A DNA stretch of 64,000 nt from Bacillota bacterium. Lineage in GTDB: Bacteria > Bacillota > Clostridia > Lachnospirales > Lachnospiraceae. Positions 28,155 to 39,058 of the stretch are shown here, in pieces. Where the stretch lies: the NCBI GenBank assembly GCA_023436225.1, contig JAEZKA010000027.1, forward strand, positions 1 to 64,000, in the 5' to 3' direction. Made by a program: the position numbers and the translations under genes. The number at the start of each line of letters is the position of its first letter. The stretch's first letter is position 1. The notes below the pieces were generated by a model. The model saw only the letters and a program-made list of their open reading frames with translations. It had not been told where the DNA came from and did not search any database.

Positions 28155-30124
28155 TATGAATTTCCTCCTTCTATTTGCAAATCATGATTTTTTTGATTAT
28201 TATCACGTTTCTTATAAAATTCTTGCTTCTGAGCATAATATCCAAAGACGAAGTCTTCATTCAATGCCTTATTCATTTCTTGTTCAAAGCTTGCTTTCTC
28301 TCTAAGTTGATTCATAATCTCTGTCGTTATCTTGTCATAATTAATCATCGCCCCATAGTTGTTCTTCTTTAGTCGTTCTTTGTATGGTCTGAGCTTATTC
28401 TCTAATATCTGTAGCGTTCTAGCCGGCATTTTAGTATAGGTGGTCCAAAGACGTTCTGCATTTGTTGTCCTCTTGTCATCATTTTTACCTGAGCTGCTTC
28501 CTTGTGCATCCAGCTCCAATTTTTCATAGACTGCCAACAATCTTCCATATAAATAACTTCGATTCTGGTTGTTTTGTTCCAAGACTTCATTCACCTCTTT
28601 TTTATTTTGATAATCTATTTGATACTTTTTGAAAATAGAGCATCCTATTTCTATTGCAGAATTCCAACATTTGCTATACGAACTTCTCTTGCGCAAGTTC
28701 TCCAACATTCTGTTCTTAAGATCAATTGGTATTTTTTTTTGCTCTAGGATGCAGGGTAAGAGGCGCTCAATTGTCTTCGCCCTCAGCTTATCCGACTTAC
28801 ATTCAAGAAATCCCCTATCATTCTCCAGTCCGAATATGGTATCCACATAGCAAAAGAGAGAAGGTGTCTGATCGTTTACTTGTTTTGTTCTTCCATTAAA
28901 AATTGGCCACCGAGTTGCATAGTACCAATTCTCAACACGATCAAACAATTCTGATTTAGGAAGTTCCCTGAAATACTTGACAGATATCCTACCCGTCGAT
29001 ATTTTATCTAGAAGCATGAGATAAAAACTTCCTTCGAGCTTCTCCTTTCTGTCTTTTCCAGCAATATAGTCATTAATTGCAGAAGATACTCCTCCTCCCA
29101 GAGTCCTAATGGATGAGTTAATCTCTTCGTCATCCTCCTCCATATCATCATAGGGTGATATCACATTTGTCAGTTCAACATGTTCTTCATTACCTATGTC
29201 ATCGGAAAACCAATTAATCAGGACACAGCTATTACCAAGCTGCCTTCTATTCTGATTATTCTCCAATAAGTATTTCATCATAAGATGGATTTTTTGAGAA
29301 ACTTCATATCCAATATGCACAATCTCTTCCCCATCATCAAATCTTCCGTAGTAGGTTTCATTATGATTACTGATGGAAATCAGCTTTGCATTCCCCATTA
29401 GTCCACGATGTCTTGAAACACAGTAGGTCTCTTCTTGAGATATATCACATTTGGTCTGACGCTGATCTGTGTTCTTATATCTAACATAATCGATATAATT
29501 TTGATGTATTTCTTTATTAGCAGTAACTGATAGGTTGGATACTGCTGATGACATCATTTCAATTTGAAATGTAGCAAATGTTTTTTCCAAGCTAAGTATC
29601 TTTTCTGACTTCTCTCCCGTAGATATCACAATTGAATAATCTTCATTTATACGATAATCACTGCCTAAAAACAGAGAAGAGAGGCAATCACTAAGCAACG
29701 TACCTCTTTGTATGTAGTCAGAAACAATATGTAACAGCTGATTATTATGGCCCTGCTCTGAGAAAGCCACCCAATCCTTCAGGATATCTACATATGCCCT
29801 ATGCTTATCAAAATCATATTCAGACGAAAGGTAGGACAATTCATCACTCAAAGGATGCGGCGCAATAACCTTTCCCGCTCGTATAATTGAATACTCTGTA
29901 ATGGGGAATATGGCTATCTGATCCTTTGGAAGCCATTCCGCCTTAATAAATTCTCCATGCTCTGACAATGTTATTTCAATCATATCATTCGAACCTGATG
30001 ATTTTTTACTGGAATGATATACAGGCAACAATATGGTCTGCTGATAAAGCTGGTCTGTTCTATCTACCATGTTCTTTTCATATGCACTATTATAAGTTCT
30101 ATATAATGCGCTAAGCACACTCAT
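28154..30124 (-). CDS. cas8c: Type I-C Cascade large subunit Cas8c
   Basis: This 656-residue subunit (Csd1) recognises the PAM and recruits Cas3. The family is identified by size, position and the typical region FYLMLLDKISTGRISVKYFR near residue 375, followed by W-rich segments. An internal translation start in cas8c of other I-C systems yields the small subunit Cas11c; the C-terminal helical part (about residues 540-656) could supply it here, but I see no decisive internal site. Confidence 0.93.
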   Translation of the reverse strand: MSVLSALYRTYNSAYEKNMVDRTDQLYQQTILLPVYHSSKKSSGSNDMIEITLSEHGEFIKAEWLPKDQIAIFPITEYSIIRAGKVIAPHPLSDELSYLSSEYDFDKHRAYVDILKDWVAFSEQGHNNQLLHIVSDYIQRGTLLSDCLSSLFLGSDYRINEDYSIVISTGEKSEKILSLEKTFATFQIEMMSSAVSNLSVTANKEIHQNYIDYVRYKNTDQRQTKCDISQEETYCVSRHRGLMGNAKLISISNHNETYYGRFDDGEEIVHIGYEVSQKIHLMMKYLLENNQNRRQLGNSCVLINWFSDDIGNEEHVELTNVISPYDDMEEDDEEINSSIRTLGGGVSSAINDYIAGKDRKEKLEGSFYLMLLDKISTGRISVKYFRELPKSELFDRVENWYYATRWPIFNGRTKQVNDQTPSLFCYVDTIFGLENDRGFLECKSDKLRAKTIERLLPCILEQKKIPIDLKNRMLENLRKRSSYSKCWNSAIEIGCSIFKKYQIDYQNKKEVNEVLEQNNQNRSYLYGRLLAVYEKLELDAQGSSSGKNDDKRTTNAERLWTTYTKMPARTLQILENKLRPYKERLKKNNYGAMINYDKITTEIMNQLREKASFEQEMNKALNEDFVFGYYAQKQEFYKKRDNNQKNHDLQIEGGNS

Positions 30125-30147
30125 GTCTTCGTCACCTCCTCATATGT

Positions 30148-30879
30148 TTATAGATCATATTCTTCATCAACAAATGTCATATTATCACTTGAAAATGATT
30201 TAAAATGATAGTCTCTTAGTATATGATGAACCTGGCATTCCTCCGGTCTTACAAAATCAATTTGACCGTTGTCCATCTTGAAATCTGTAAAACCTGAGAT
30301 CAATTGATGATCCTTGCTTTTCTGTATCACCTCATCAGGATAAGTGAACGAATGAAACATAATTCCCAAAGATATCTTTTGACCATCATAATAAGTTGCA
30401 GCAGTTTTAAACTGCTTTTCACTTATTCTTTCTACATAACCTACACATTCTCTGGTCCCCAGGAAAAGGTCTCTTCTTCCTCCTCTTGCTATTGACCTCA
30501 GTATAATCTGCTCATGCTTAATTTCATTCCGATCCTTCTCTAATTCCGGCCTGTTCTCATTCCATTCAAAATGAAATTGTACCAGATATTCAACATCCCT
30601 CAGATAAGTATAGTAATTTAAGTCATTCTGTCCATTCTTTAATGGAGTTCTAATGCCTTTGGTCTCGGTCTGAATTTTTTTAACCACCTTTACAGAATCA
30701 ATTAGATATATCAAAGTTGGCTTCCAATACAACTGTTCAGAAATACCCTTTAATGCTTGGTAGGTTGGCACTTGATATGTAAACTTCTCTCCACCTCCTT
30801 TCGTTACCGGATCCGTAAAGAGTGCGTAATCACCATACAGTCGATAATAAAAAGGTTTTGATCGAAACCGTTCTTCCAT
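30148..30879 (-). CDS. cas5c: Type I-C crRNA-processing subunit Cas5c
   Basis: This 243-residue RAMP protein (also Cas5d) replaces Cas6 in I-C systems. It cuts the repeat hairpin, leaves the 11-nt handle and then stays on the crRNA 5' end. It has the Gly-rich start region (FYYRLYGDYALFTDPVTKGG) and the conserved RSIARGGRRDLFLGTRECVGYV stretch. It lies between cas3 and cas8c as usual. Confidence 0.94.
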   Translation of the reverse strand: MEERFRSKPFYYRLYGDYALFTDPVTKGGGEKFTYQVPTYQALKGISEQLYWKPTLIYLIDSVKVVKKIQTETKGIRTPLKNGQNDLNYYTYLRDVEYLVQFHFEWNENRPELEKDRNEIKHEQIILRSIARGGRRDLFLGTRECVGYVERISEKQFKTAATYYDGQKISLGIMFHSFTYPDEVIQKSKDHQLISGFTDFKMDNGQIDFVRPEECQVHHILRDYHFKSFSSDNMTFVDEEYDL

Positions 30880-30894
30880 TAAAATCCCCCTCTC

Positions 30895-33426
30895 TTATAG
30901 AATCAAATCTGCAAGTTCCGTTATTAAAATACCTTTTCTCTCATTATAATACTCTTTCAGTAAAATATATACAGATATTCCCTCATATTTCATTAAAAAT
31001 GGCTTGTATTTCTCAGATAAATAAATATTAATACTATATCTTTGCAACATTTGTAACAACGACTTTAATTCGCTATAATTATTTTTATCCATTGCTATCT
31101 CTAATTCACCTAATAATTCCTCATTTTGATAAGGTACGATTACTGTTGTGGTTCCTTCATCAATAAGATGAAAATTCTCAGCTGCTGTCCTGAATGCCTG
31201 GAACATCACAGGCTTTCCATCAATAGGGTGGGCCATAAAATATGATGATCTGTCTTGCATATTGCTACCAAGCTCCTCAATCATGTTGCTATGTCTTCTA
31301 ATATCTGAGTAATCAAGTTTATCCAGATTTGAAACATAGTATTTTTCAAAATATGGTGTTTGTAATTTCTCAATATCCATCTGATTATCTTCATCGCTTG
31401 CTTCCTCCTGAATGGATCGTATGGAATATTCCGATGCAACCACAGATGCTTTAATATCCGGGAGTGATGATAGATTTTCCTCCATGTAACGCATAATGTA
31501 AAGCTTTCCATGCGTCTTCTTTCCGTCAATCTGAAGCTTGCCCTCCCTATTGCATCTACCTGCGCATTGAACAAGGCTATCTAATCCTGCCAACGAGCGA
31601 AAGACAACATCAAAATCTAAGTCTACACCTGCTTCCACTAATTGAGTACTTATACATATCACTTTATGATGGGTATTTGCCTTTCGATTTTGAAGCAATA
31701 TCCTCTTTAATGCTGATATGATATTCAAACGGTGGGCTGCGCATAGATTTGTTGTCAAATAGTAAACTATTGAATCAGGAGCTTCTTCTTCTATATAATC
31801 AAAAAGTTTCTGCACCGCTTTCTTGGTATTTAAGACTACTAGGCAACTGTCAAAGACCTGTAATTGTTCTTGAATGTGGAAAAAAAGCTCTTCTGTAGAT
31901 AATAATGTCCTGGCATCCTTACCCGTCAGATTATAGAACTTCACACGTTGAAAGCATTCTTTCTCCACCGTACCCAGATGAACGATCTGGGTACGCTCAC
32001 CAATCTCATCTCCGTAATGGATGGGATAAGGAATCGCTTTACTATCCAAAACCGGTTGTGTTGCAGTACAATGTACTATATTACAACGCATAATTTCCTT
32101 CATAAAATTCATCATGAGATTAAAATTAGATATCACCTTTAAAGGCAGGCTTTGAATCTCATCCAAGATTATGACAGAATTAATCAACTTGCAAAATCTT
32201 CGTATATTACTGGATTTCTCTTTATAAAGGGTGTTAAAGAATTGAACCATAGTGGTTAAAATGATCGGATTCTCCCAGCTATCTCTTAAGTATGTTACAT
32301 GATCATAATCACCATCATTCTCCCTACCCTCAAAAATTTTATCTTCGTCATTAATAACATTGCTATGATGTTCCAAAACCACCTCCTCCATAGCAAGAAT
32401 ATCTCGTATATCAGCTGCATTTTGCTCAAGAACCGATAGAAATGCTGTTATGTAGAACACTCTATCTCGTTTATATTCTTTTGCATTCGTAAGTGCATAT
32501 CGTAGTCCTGTTTTGGTTTTACCGGCTCCTGTAGGTAAGTCTAATTGAAAATTTCCATTCCCGGTATTTACTGCTGCCTTCTTTGCAGAAGCTGCAATGT
32601 CATTTCTTAACTTATTAATATCGGAAGAATTTGGATGGTTTTCAAACATATGATACATCTCTTCCACTCGTTCATTAGCAGTTTCCCATATTTGTATTCG
32701 TTCCTCACTACTCCATATACGTTGCTTTGGATTATGAAATGCATTAGCAGAATCATAGATATCTGCTTCCTTCAGTATGGATAAGCACAGTCGGGTAAAA
32801 CACGAAATATAGTATTCCTTTGCTTCTTTTCTCTTTTCCTTACTCGTGATTTTTTCTGAAAGTCCTTTTAATTTTGAATAAATTAGTTCAAATTCATAAT
32901 AGGCATCTTTTATCAATAACTTAATTGACTTATTCCCACTTTCTGTTAATTCTAGATCTACTTTCTGTACAAAAAACATTACATCCTCCCTATAATGATA
33001 TTTGCCTGTATCATCATAATTAAGTCTTTGGGAAGTTTTATATTCTGTGCTACCATATGTTATTAAATCATAAAGCCCATGATGAGCTAATATTATGTAA
33101 ATTAATATTTCTTGAAAGTATTGGAATTTTAGCTTTCTTTTCTGTAAATCTTTCAAATCCGGGTCAGATGGAATTAAATCGAGCAGAATGCGTCCTCCTG
33201 CAGAAGAATGATTAATCTGTAGCTTCGAATTCCCTCTGATATACTCTTGGAAGCTTCGCTCTGCTTTTCCACAGTCATGAAGATAACCCGCTACTTTCAT
33301 AAATGCTTCTATTCCTACACCTTTGCCTATTTCTCCTGCTCTATTTCCTGTTGCATATAGATGCTCTTCTAAAGCCTGTTCATGTACATAACCATTACCA
33401 TCTATTTCTCGATGTGCAATAAGCAT
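30895..33426 (-). CDS. cas3: CRISPR-associated helicase-nuclease Cas3
   Basis: This 843-residue protein unwinds and degrades target DNA after Cascade binding. The N-terminal HD nuclease has H50-D51 (YLHDCGK), HH at 115-116 and AD near 221. The helicase has Walker A PTGAGKT (298-304) and DEIQ (422-425). AAGGAGG precedes the ATG. It is the first gene of the seven-gene cas operon, and the promoter and its predicted crRNA-like regulator lie immediately upstream. Confidence 0.96.
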   Translation of the reverse strand: MLIAHREIDGNGYVHEQALEEHLYATGNRAGEIGKGVGIEAFMKVAGYLHDCGKAERSFQEYIRGNSKLQINHSSAGGRILLDLIPSDPDLKDLQKRKLKFQYFQEILIYIILAHHGLYDLITYGSTEYKTSQRLNYDDTGKYHYREDVMFFVQKVDLELTESGNKSIKLLIKDAYYEFELIYSKLKGLSEKITSKEKRKEAKEYYISCFTRLCLSILKEADIYDSANAFHNPKQRIWSSEERIQIWETANERVEEMYHMFENHPNSSDINKLRNDIAASAKKAAVNTGNGNFQLDLPTGAGKTKTGLRYALTNAKEYKRDRVFYITAFLSVLEQNAADIRDILAMEEVVLEHHSNVINDEDKIFEGRENDGDYDHVTYLRDSWENPIILTTMVQFFNTLYKEKSSNIRRFCKLINSVIILDEIQSLPLKVISNFNLMMNFMKEIMRCNIVHCTATQPVLDSKAIPYPIHYGDEIGERTQIVHLGTVEKECFQRVKFYNLTGKDARTLLSTEELFFHIQEQLQVFDSCLVVLNTKKAVQKLFDYIEEEAPDSIVYYLTTNLCAAHRLNIISALKRILLQNRKANTHHKVICISTQLVEAGVDLDFDVVFRSLAGLDSLVQCAGRCNREGKLQIDGKKTHGKLYIMRYMEENLSSLPDIKASVVASEYSIRSIQEEASDEDNQMDIEKLQTPYFEKYYVSNLDKLDYSDIRRHSNMIEELGSNMQDRSSYFMAHPIDGKPVMFQAFRTAAENFHLIDEGTTTVIVPYQNEELLGELEIAMDKNNYSELKSLLQMLQRYSINIYLSEKYKPFLMKYEGISVYILLKEYYNERKGILITELADLIL

Positions 33427-33468
33427 GCTAACCTCCTTATAATCCCCTTCATATTACTATACTTTTAT

Positions 33469-33506
33469 TTCCATATAATCTTATGGTAATATTGCTTTCA
33501 TATATT
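33469..33506 (+). promoter_or_regulatory. Predicted Cascade target in the cas promoter
   Basis: A TTC PAM (33469-33471) is followed by CATATAATCTT (33472-33482). This is an exact copy of the first 11 spacer-position bases of the crRNA-like RNA at 33633-33643. A Cascade footprint of about 35 bases from here would cover the start site, the -10 and the spacer up to the -35. Pairing beyond base 11 is poor, which would favour binding over cleavage. Confidence 0.7.
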
Positions 33507-33511
33507 GTCAA
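33483..33511 (-). promoter_or_regulatory. cas operon promoter
   Basis: Read on the minus strand, a consensus TTGACA (33506-33511) and a TACCAT -10 (33483-33488) are separated by 17 bases. Transcription should start near 33476, about 50 bases before cas3. It is the best promoter match between cas3 and the divergent small transcript. Confidence 0.7.
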
Positions 33512-33595
33512 TATATTCTATTGTTTTCTAATTTTCCCTCTCTATTCCATAACGTTCTGCTATGAAACATCTTAAGTATGTGCTATAATGCGAAT

Positions 33596-33698
33596 GTCAT
33601 CCGGTTTGGGTAATCGTGATGTGGATTGAAAACATATAATCTTGTATGATGGAAAAAAAATATCCCGCAGAGCATTATGCTTCAGCGGGATACTTTTT
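33596..33698 (+). ncRNA. crRNA-like RNA with one degenerate I-C repeat (predicted cas autorepressor)
   Basis: An extended -10, TGCTATAAT (33581-33589), predicts a start at about 33596, and a terminator ends at about 33697. The first 37 bases form a degenerate repeat. It has GT, then a hairpin whose stem starts with C at 33598 and closes with G at 33621 (CATCCG with CG-U-GATG, one bulge), then TGGATTGAAAA (33622-33632), which differs from the array handle only in its last base. The spacer-like part begins at 33633 and matches the cas3 promoter. There is no second repeat; the terminator replaces it. Crucial parts are seen directly; function is inferred from crRNA-like regulators known in other systems. 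Confidence 0.75.
33661..33698 (+). terminator. Terminator of the crRNA-like RNA
   Basis: An 8-bp GC-rich stem pairs TATCCCGC (33661-33668) with GCGGGATA (33685-33692), with an inner AGCA/TGCT pairing, and is followed by TTTTTT. No protein gene on the plus strand precedes it. Confidence 0.85.
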
Positions 33699-34005
33699 TA
33701 TATAAACTATACTATTAGATCCATTTCCTTTAATCGTTAATACAAGCGATTCAACCTCTTTGGTGTTCATTACCTTCCATTATCATTTTACTCTTTTTTA
33801 CAGACTTCATGAGATATGAATTTTTCTGCTGAGTATTAACCAGCGCTCAGTATAGGTTTCAAGGCATTGGATTTAGTGAAGTTATATCTATTCTATCCGT
33901 GGAAGAATTGTAGATCTTTCTTCACCTGTCGTAGCCTATTATAGAGAACTTCTTAATTCTTTACGATGCTATATATCAATCATTGCTCACTTATATCAGT
34001 ATACT
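33699..34005. other. Intergenic region between the small RNA and eno
   Basis: This is the 3' side of eno. I find no reading frame with a ribosome binding site, no terminator for eno and no repeat. Confidence 0.5.
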
Positions 34006-35313
34006 TTAGAATACACGGAAGGCATCCTTACCAAGATATCTTGCTGAGCTGCCAAGCTCCTGCTCGATACGAAGTAACTGATTATACTTCGCTACACGAT
34101 CTGTTCTGGAGGGAGCACCGGTCTTAATCTGACCTGCATTGGTTGCTACTGCAATATCAGCCAGAGTCACATCCTCTGTCTCACCAGAGCGGTGGGACAC
34201 TACTGCGGTCCATCGGTTATTCTTAGCCATCTCGATTGCATCCAGTGTCTCAGTCAGTGAGCCGATCTGATTAAACTTAATTAATACGGAGTTGGAGATA
34301 CCTTGAGTGATACCCTCTGTGATACGGTTTGTATTAGTAACGAACAAATCGTCTCCGACCAACTGAATTTTCTTGCCGAGACGTTCGGTTAACAGCTTCC
34401 AACCCTTCCAATCCTCTTCTGACAGACCATCCTCTAGGGATATCACCGGATATTTTGTACATATCTGATCCCAGAAATCAACCATTTCTTCCACTGTCTT
34501 ATATTCTCCGGATTTCCAGAAGAGATAATCTCCCTTTCTTCCTGCCTTTGCGGCTTCATCATACATCTCGGTAGCTGCTGCATCGATCGCGATGTAGAAG
34601 TCCTCGCCGGGACGATAGCCTGCCGCTTCAATCGCTTTCACAATATAATCAAGAGCCTGGGTATCACTGTTGAACTTTGGAGCAAACCCTCCTTCATCAC
34701 CGACAGCAGTAACATATCCATCATTCTTCAGAAGCTTCTTCAGGGTATGGAATACGGTCGCACTATGCTCAAGTGCCTCTGAGAAACTCTTTGCACCAAC
34801 TGGCATAATCATAAATTCTTGTATATTAAGGCTGGAGTCAGCATGCTTTCCACCATTGATGATATTCATCATTGGTACCGGAAGAGTCTTCGCATTAACA
34901 CCTCCAAGATAACGGTATAACGGTAAATGTAAGGAAGCTGCTGCAGCCTTTGCTACCGCAAGAGATACACCAAGAATCGCGTTAGCACCAAGCTTGCCCT
35001 TATTTGGTGTACCATCCAGCTCTATCATCAAAGCATCAATATCTCCCTGTTCTAAGGCACACATGCCAAGGAGCTTCGGTCCAATGATTGTATTCACATT
35101 CTCTACTGCCTTCTTAACACCGGTTCCTAAGTATCTGCCTTTATCGCCATCTCTGAGCTCTACCGCTTCAAAAGCACCGGTGGACGCTCCTGAGGGAACT
35201 GCTGCTCTGCCTACACTGCCATCTGCTAAGGTTACCTCTGCCTCCACGGTAGGGTTACCTCTTGAATCAAGAATCTCTCTTCCTATTACTTTTTCAATAA
35301 CCAAATTTTTCAT
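34006..35313 (-). CDS. eno: Enolase
   Basis: This 435-residue glycolytic enzyme converts 2-phosphoglycerate to phosphoenolpyruvate. The C-terminal signature LIKFNQIGSLTET and the SHRSGETED loop are intact, and the metal-binding Asp/Glu residues are in the expected segments (ISLEDGLSEEDW, VGDDLFVTN). I chose the ATG at 35313: AAAGGATGG lies upstream, and family members start at this KNLVIEKVIGREILDSRGNP segment. The in-frame ATG at 35340 overlaps that site. Confidence 0.96.
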   Translation of the reverse strand: MKNLVIEKVIGREILDSRGNPTVEAEVTLADGSVGRAAVPSGASTGAFEAVELRDGDKGRYLGTGVKKAVENVNTIIGPKLLGMCALEQGDIDALMIELDGTPNKGKLGANAILGVSLAVAKAAAASLHLPLYRYLGGVNAKTLPVPMMNIINGGKHADSSLNIQEFMIMPVGAKSFSEALEHSATVFHTLKKLLKNDGYVTAVGDEGGFAPKFNSDTQALDYIVKAIEAAGYRPGEDFYIAIDAAATEMYDEAAKAGRKGDYLFWKSGEYKTVEEMVDFWDQICTKYPVISLEDGLSEEDWKGWKLLTERLGKKIQLVGDDLFVTNTNRITEGITQGISNSVLIKFNQIGSLTETLDAIEMAKNNRWTAVVSHRSGETEDVTLADIAVATNAGQIKTGAPSRTDRVAKYNQLLRIEQELGSSARYLGKDAFRVF

Positions 35314-35760
35314 TATATTTCCATCCTTTCCAGTATTCATTCTATGGTATTTTATTATATTATTTACTCTTACATGGATACTATTCCTGATACTAAAGTA
35401 CTTTTTATACCTTTATGTAATTTGGTACTTTTATATACTTTAGCGCACTCACGCGCTCTGGTGTGTTATGTACTCTGGTACATTTATGTGCTTCTTGCAT
35501 TTATTAATATGCTTTGCACTTTATATAAGTATAACAATCACCTATGGAATTGAAAGTGATTTGAATCACATAATTAGGTGTAATATGGTATCCATACCAT
35601 ATATTTTAGCTTGTCCTTCTCATCTACGCAAGTTCTAATTAGTACTTTTTGGTATGTTTTCGATTGTTATACCGTGCAAAAATTGATATACTATCTAAGA
35701 ATGATTTTATTATCAAATTTAGATGAATGTGTACTGCCTCACGGCAGATTGGAGGTCAAA
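35314..35760. other. Divergent spacer between eno and the M32 peptidase
   Basis: This is low-complexity, AT-rich DNA. Degenerate repeats of TTTAT and GGTAC units lie at about 35395-35530. A perfect inverted repeat ATATGGTAT-CC-ATACCATAT lies at 35583-35602, a possible operator. The in-frame extension of the downstream gene through this region lacks a ribosome binding site and is not coding. Confidence 0.5.
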
Positions 35761-37266
35761 ATGAGTAAAACATTTGAGAAATTACAGCCCTTACTGGAAA
35801 AATCCATGGCATTACAGACAGCCCGTAATCTGTTTGAATGGGATGATCAAACTGTAGCACCCTTTGAAGCTGCAGATTATACCTCAAAGGTAATTGGTAT
35901 CCTGTCTGATGAATATATGAAAAGCATGATTAATGATGATATAAAAAAGCTTCTGAAAAAACTCCATGAGGATAAGGAACAGGAGGATCTTACAGAGACG
36001 CAGAAAGCCATCGTGAAGGAACTGAGTAAGACCTATGAGCAGCTGGAAAGTATTCCTCCTGAAGAATATCGTGCCTTTAACGAATACACCTCAATTGCCA
36101 ACCGCAAATGGTCAAAGGCAAAAAAAGATAATAAATATGAAGATTATGCACCTTACCTAATGAAGATCATCGAATACAAGAAGAAATTTGCCGGTTATCG
36201 GGCCAAGGGTGATAAAACTCCTTACGAAGTCCTACTTAGTGATTATGACGAATGCTTCATGGTTGCGGAATTAGACACTTTCTTTGATAAAGTCAAAAGT
36301 GAGATCATTCCCCTGCTTAAGGAGGTTGCTAAGAAGGCGGAAACCGTTGACAAAAGCTATAATTTCTTATCCTATGATGTGGAAAAGCAAAAGGAATTCT
36401 GCCGATTTTTAGCCGGATATATCGGCTTTGATTTCAATCGTGGTGTGATAGCTGAGAGTGCCCATCCATTTACCCTTCAGCTTCATAATCACGACGTACG
36501 AATCACTGACCGATACATCGAGAATAACCTTGAAAGTGCCATGTTCTCTATTATTCATGAGAGTGGTCACGCTCTCTATGAAATGAATATCGATGATGCT
36601 ATCACTCAGACACCGGTCGGCGGCGGTGCCTCAATGGGTATGCATGAATCTCAGTCTCGTTTCTATGAGAACATCCTGGGAAGAAGCAAGGAATTCTGGG
36701 AACCAATTTATGATAAGCTGGTCAATACCTATCCTGATAATCTTAAGGATATCAGCCTAGAGCATTTCATCAAAGGGATTAATAAAGCTGCTCCCAACCT
36801 AATTCGAACCGAAGCCGATGAACTCTCCTACTGCATCCATATCATCATCCGTTACGAGATAGAGAAGATGTTATTCAACGAAAAGGTGGATATTCAGGAG
36901 CTCCCGAAGATCTGGAACCAAAAATATCAAGAATACATGGGCATCGAGCCTTCCACCGATGCAGAAGGAATCCTGCAGGATACTCATTGGTCCTGTGGTG
37001 ATTTCGGTTATTTCCCCTCCTACGCAGTCGGTACTGCTGTTGCCTCCCAGATCTTTGCCTGCATGAAAGAGAAGATGCCGGTGGATCAATATCTGAAGGA
37101 GGGTAATTTGACTCCAATCCGTGAATTTCTGAGGGATAACATCCACAAATATGGTGCGGTTAAGAACACAAATCAACTGCTTAAGGATGTATGTGGAGAA
37201 GAATTTAATCCAGAGTATTATGTAACCTATCTAAAGGAAAAGTACAAAAATCTTTATAACCTATAA
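35761..37266 (+). CDS. M32 family metallocarboxypeptidase
   Basis: This 501-residue zinc carboxypeptidase (carboxypeptidase Taq type) removes C-terminal residues from peptides in the cytosol. The HExxH zinc motif is HESGH at residues 266-270, followed by the family's HESQSRFYENILG and TEADELSYCIHIIIRYEIE segments. GGAGG lies 6 bases before the ATG at 35761. It is monocistronic. Confidence 0.93.
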   Translation: MSKTFEKLQPLLEKSMALQTARNLFEWDDQTVAPFEAADYTSKVIGILSDEYMKSMINDDIKKLLKKLHEDKEQEDLTETQKAIVKELSKTYEQLESIPPEEYRAFNEYTSIANRKWSKAKKDNKYEDYAPYLMKIIEYKKKFAGYRAKGDKTPYEVLLSDYDECFMVAELDTFFDKVKSEIIPLLKEVAKKAETVDKSYNFLSYDVEKQKEFCRFLAGYIGFDFNRGVIAESAHPFTLQLHNHDVRITDRYIENNLESAMFSIIHESGHALYEMNIDDAITQTPVGGGASMGMHESQSRFYENILGRSKEFWEPIYDKLVNTYPDNLKDISLEHFIKGINKAAPNLIRTEADELSYCIHIIIRYEIEKMLFNEKVDIQELPKIWNQKYQEYMGIEPSTDAEGILQDTHWSCGDFGYFPSYAVGTAVASQIFACMKEKMPVDQYLKEGNLTPIREFLRDNIHKYGAVKNTNQLLKDVCGEEFNPEYYVTYLKEKYKNLYNL

Positions 37267-37544
37267 GCTCCAACAAGGACCCCCTGCCCTTAAGGTATCC
37301 GGTCCATGTTATGATTACAGGCTCATAAACTTAAAGCAGCACAAATGTATAATAATGCTTTATCGTATTTAAAGCCTAATTATTAATGCATTAATTTTAA
37401 TTTTTTTGTATATTTATAAATTTCTATTGCATTCTTTGATAAAACGATGTAATATGATAGCAATAATAATGAAGAACAATAATAATTTAGTGCATACATT
37501 TGTCATGAAAAACATGGCATGGACTGCCATAGTAGAGGTGAAAT

Positions 37545-38933
<1,389 letters not shown>

Positions 38934-38997
38934 TAAATCAATTCACCTGTCATGAGTAATTGAAAGTACGCTTTACGAATATTTATTATCATATAAA

Positions 38998-39050
38998 AAA
39001 GACCTAAGACATTACTTCAGCTATCTGATGTATATTGCCTTAGGTCTTTC
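38998..39050. terminator. Bidirectional terminator after argH
   Basis: An 11-bp perfect stem pairs AAAGACCTAAG (38998-39008) with CTTAGGTCTTT (39039-39049), with A and T runs outside. It serves argH and the convergent small membrane gene. Confidence 0.75.
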
Positions 39051-39058
39051 TTCTATTT

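Noticed and set aside
33596..33698. The small transcript near cas3 as a toxin gene unit (CreT-like)
   Set aside because: No small reading frame with a ribosome binding site occurs in or beside it, and its only visible target is the cas promoter.
35611..35760. N-terminal 50-residue extension of the M32 peptidase
   Set aside because: It has no ribosome binding site, while GGAGG lies just before the ATG at 35761, where the family sequence begins.
37267..37544. Riboswitch or T-box before argH
   Set aside because: I looked for conserved leader structures and a terminator/antiterminator pair and saw none; only a 6-bp dyad is present.
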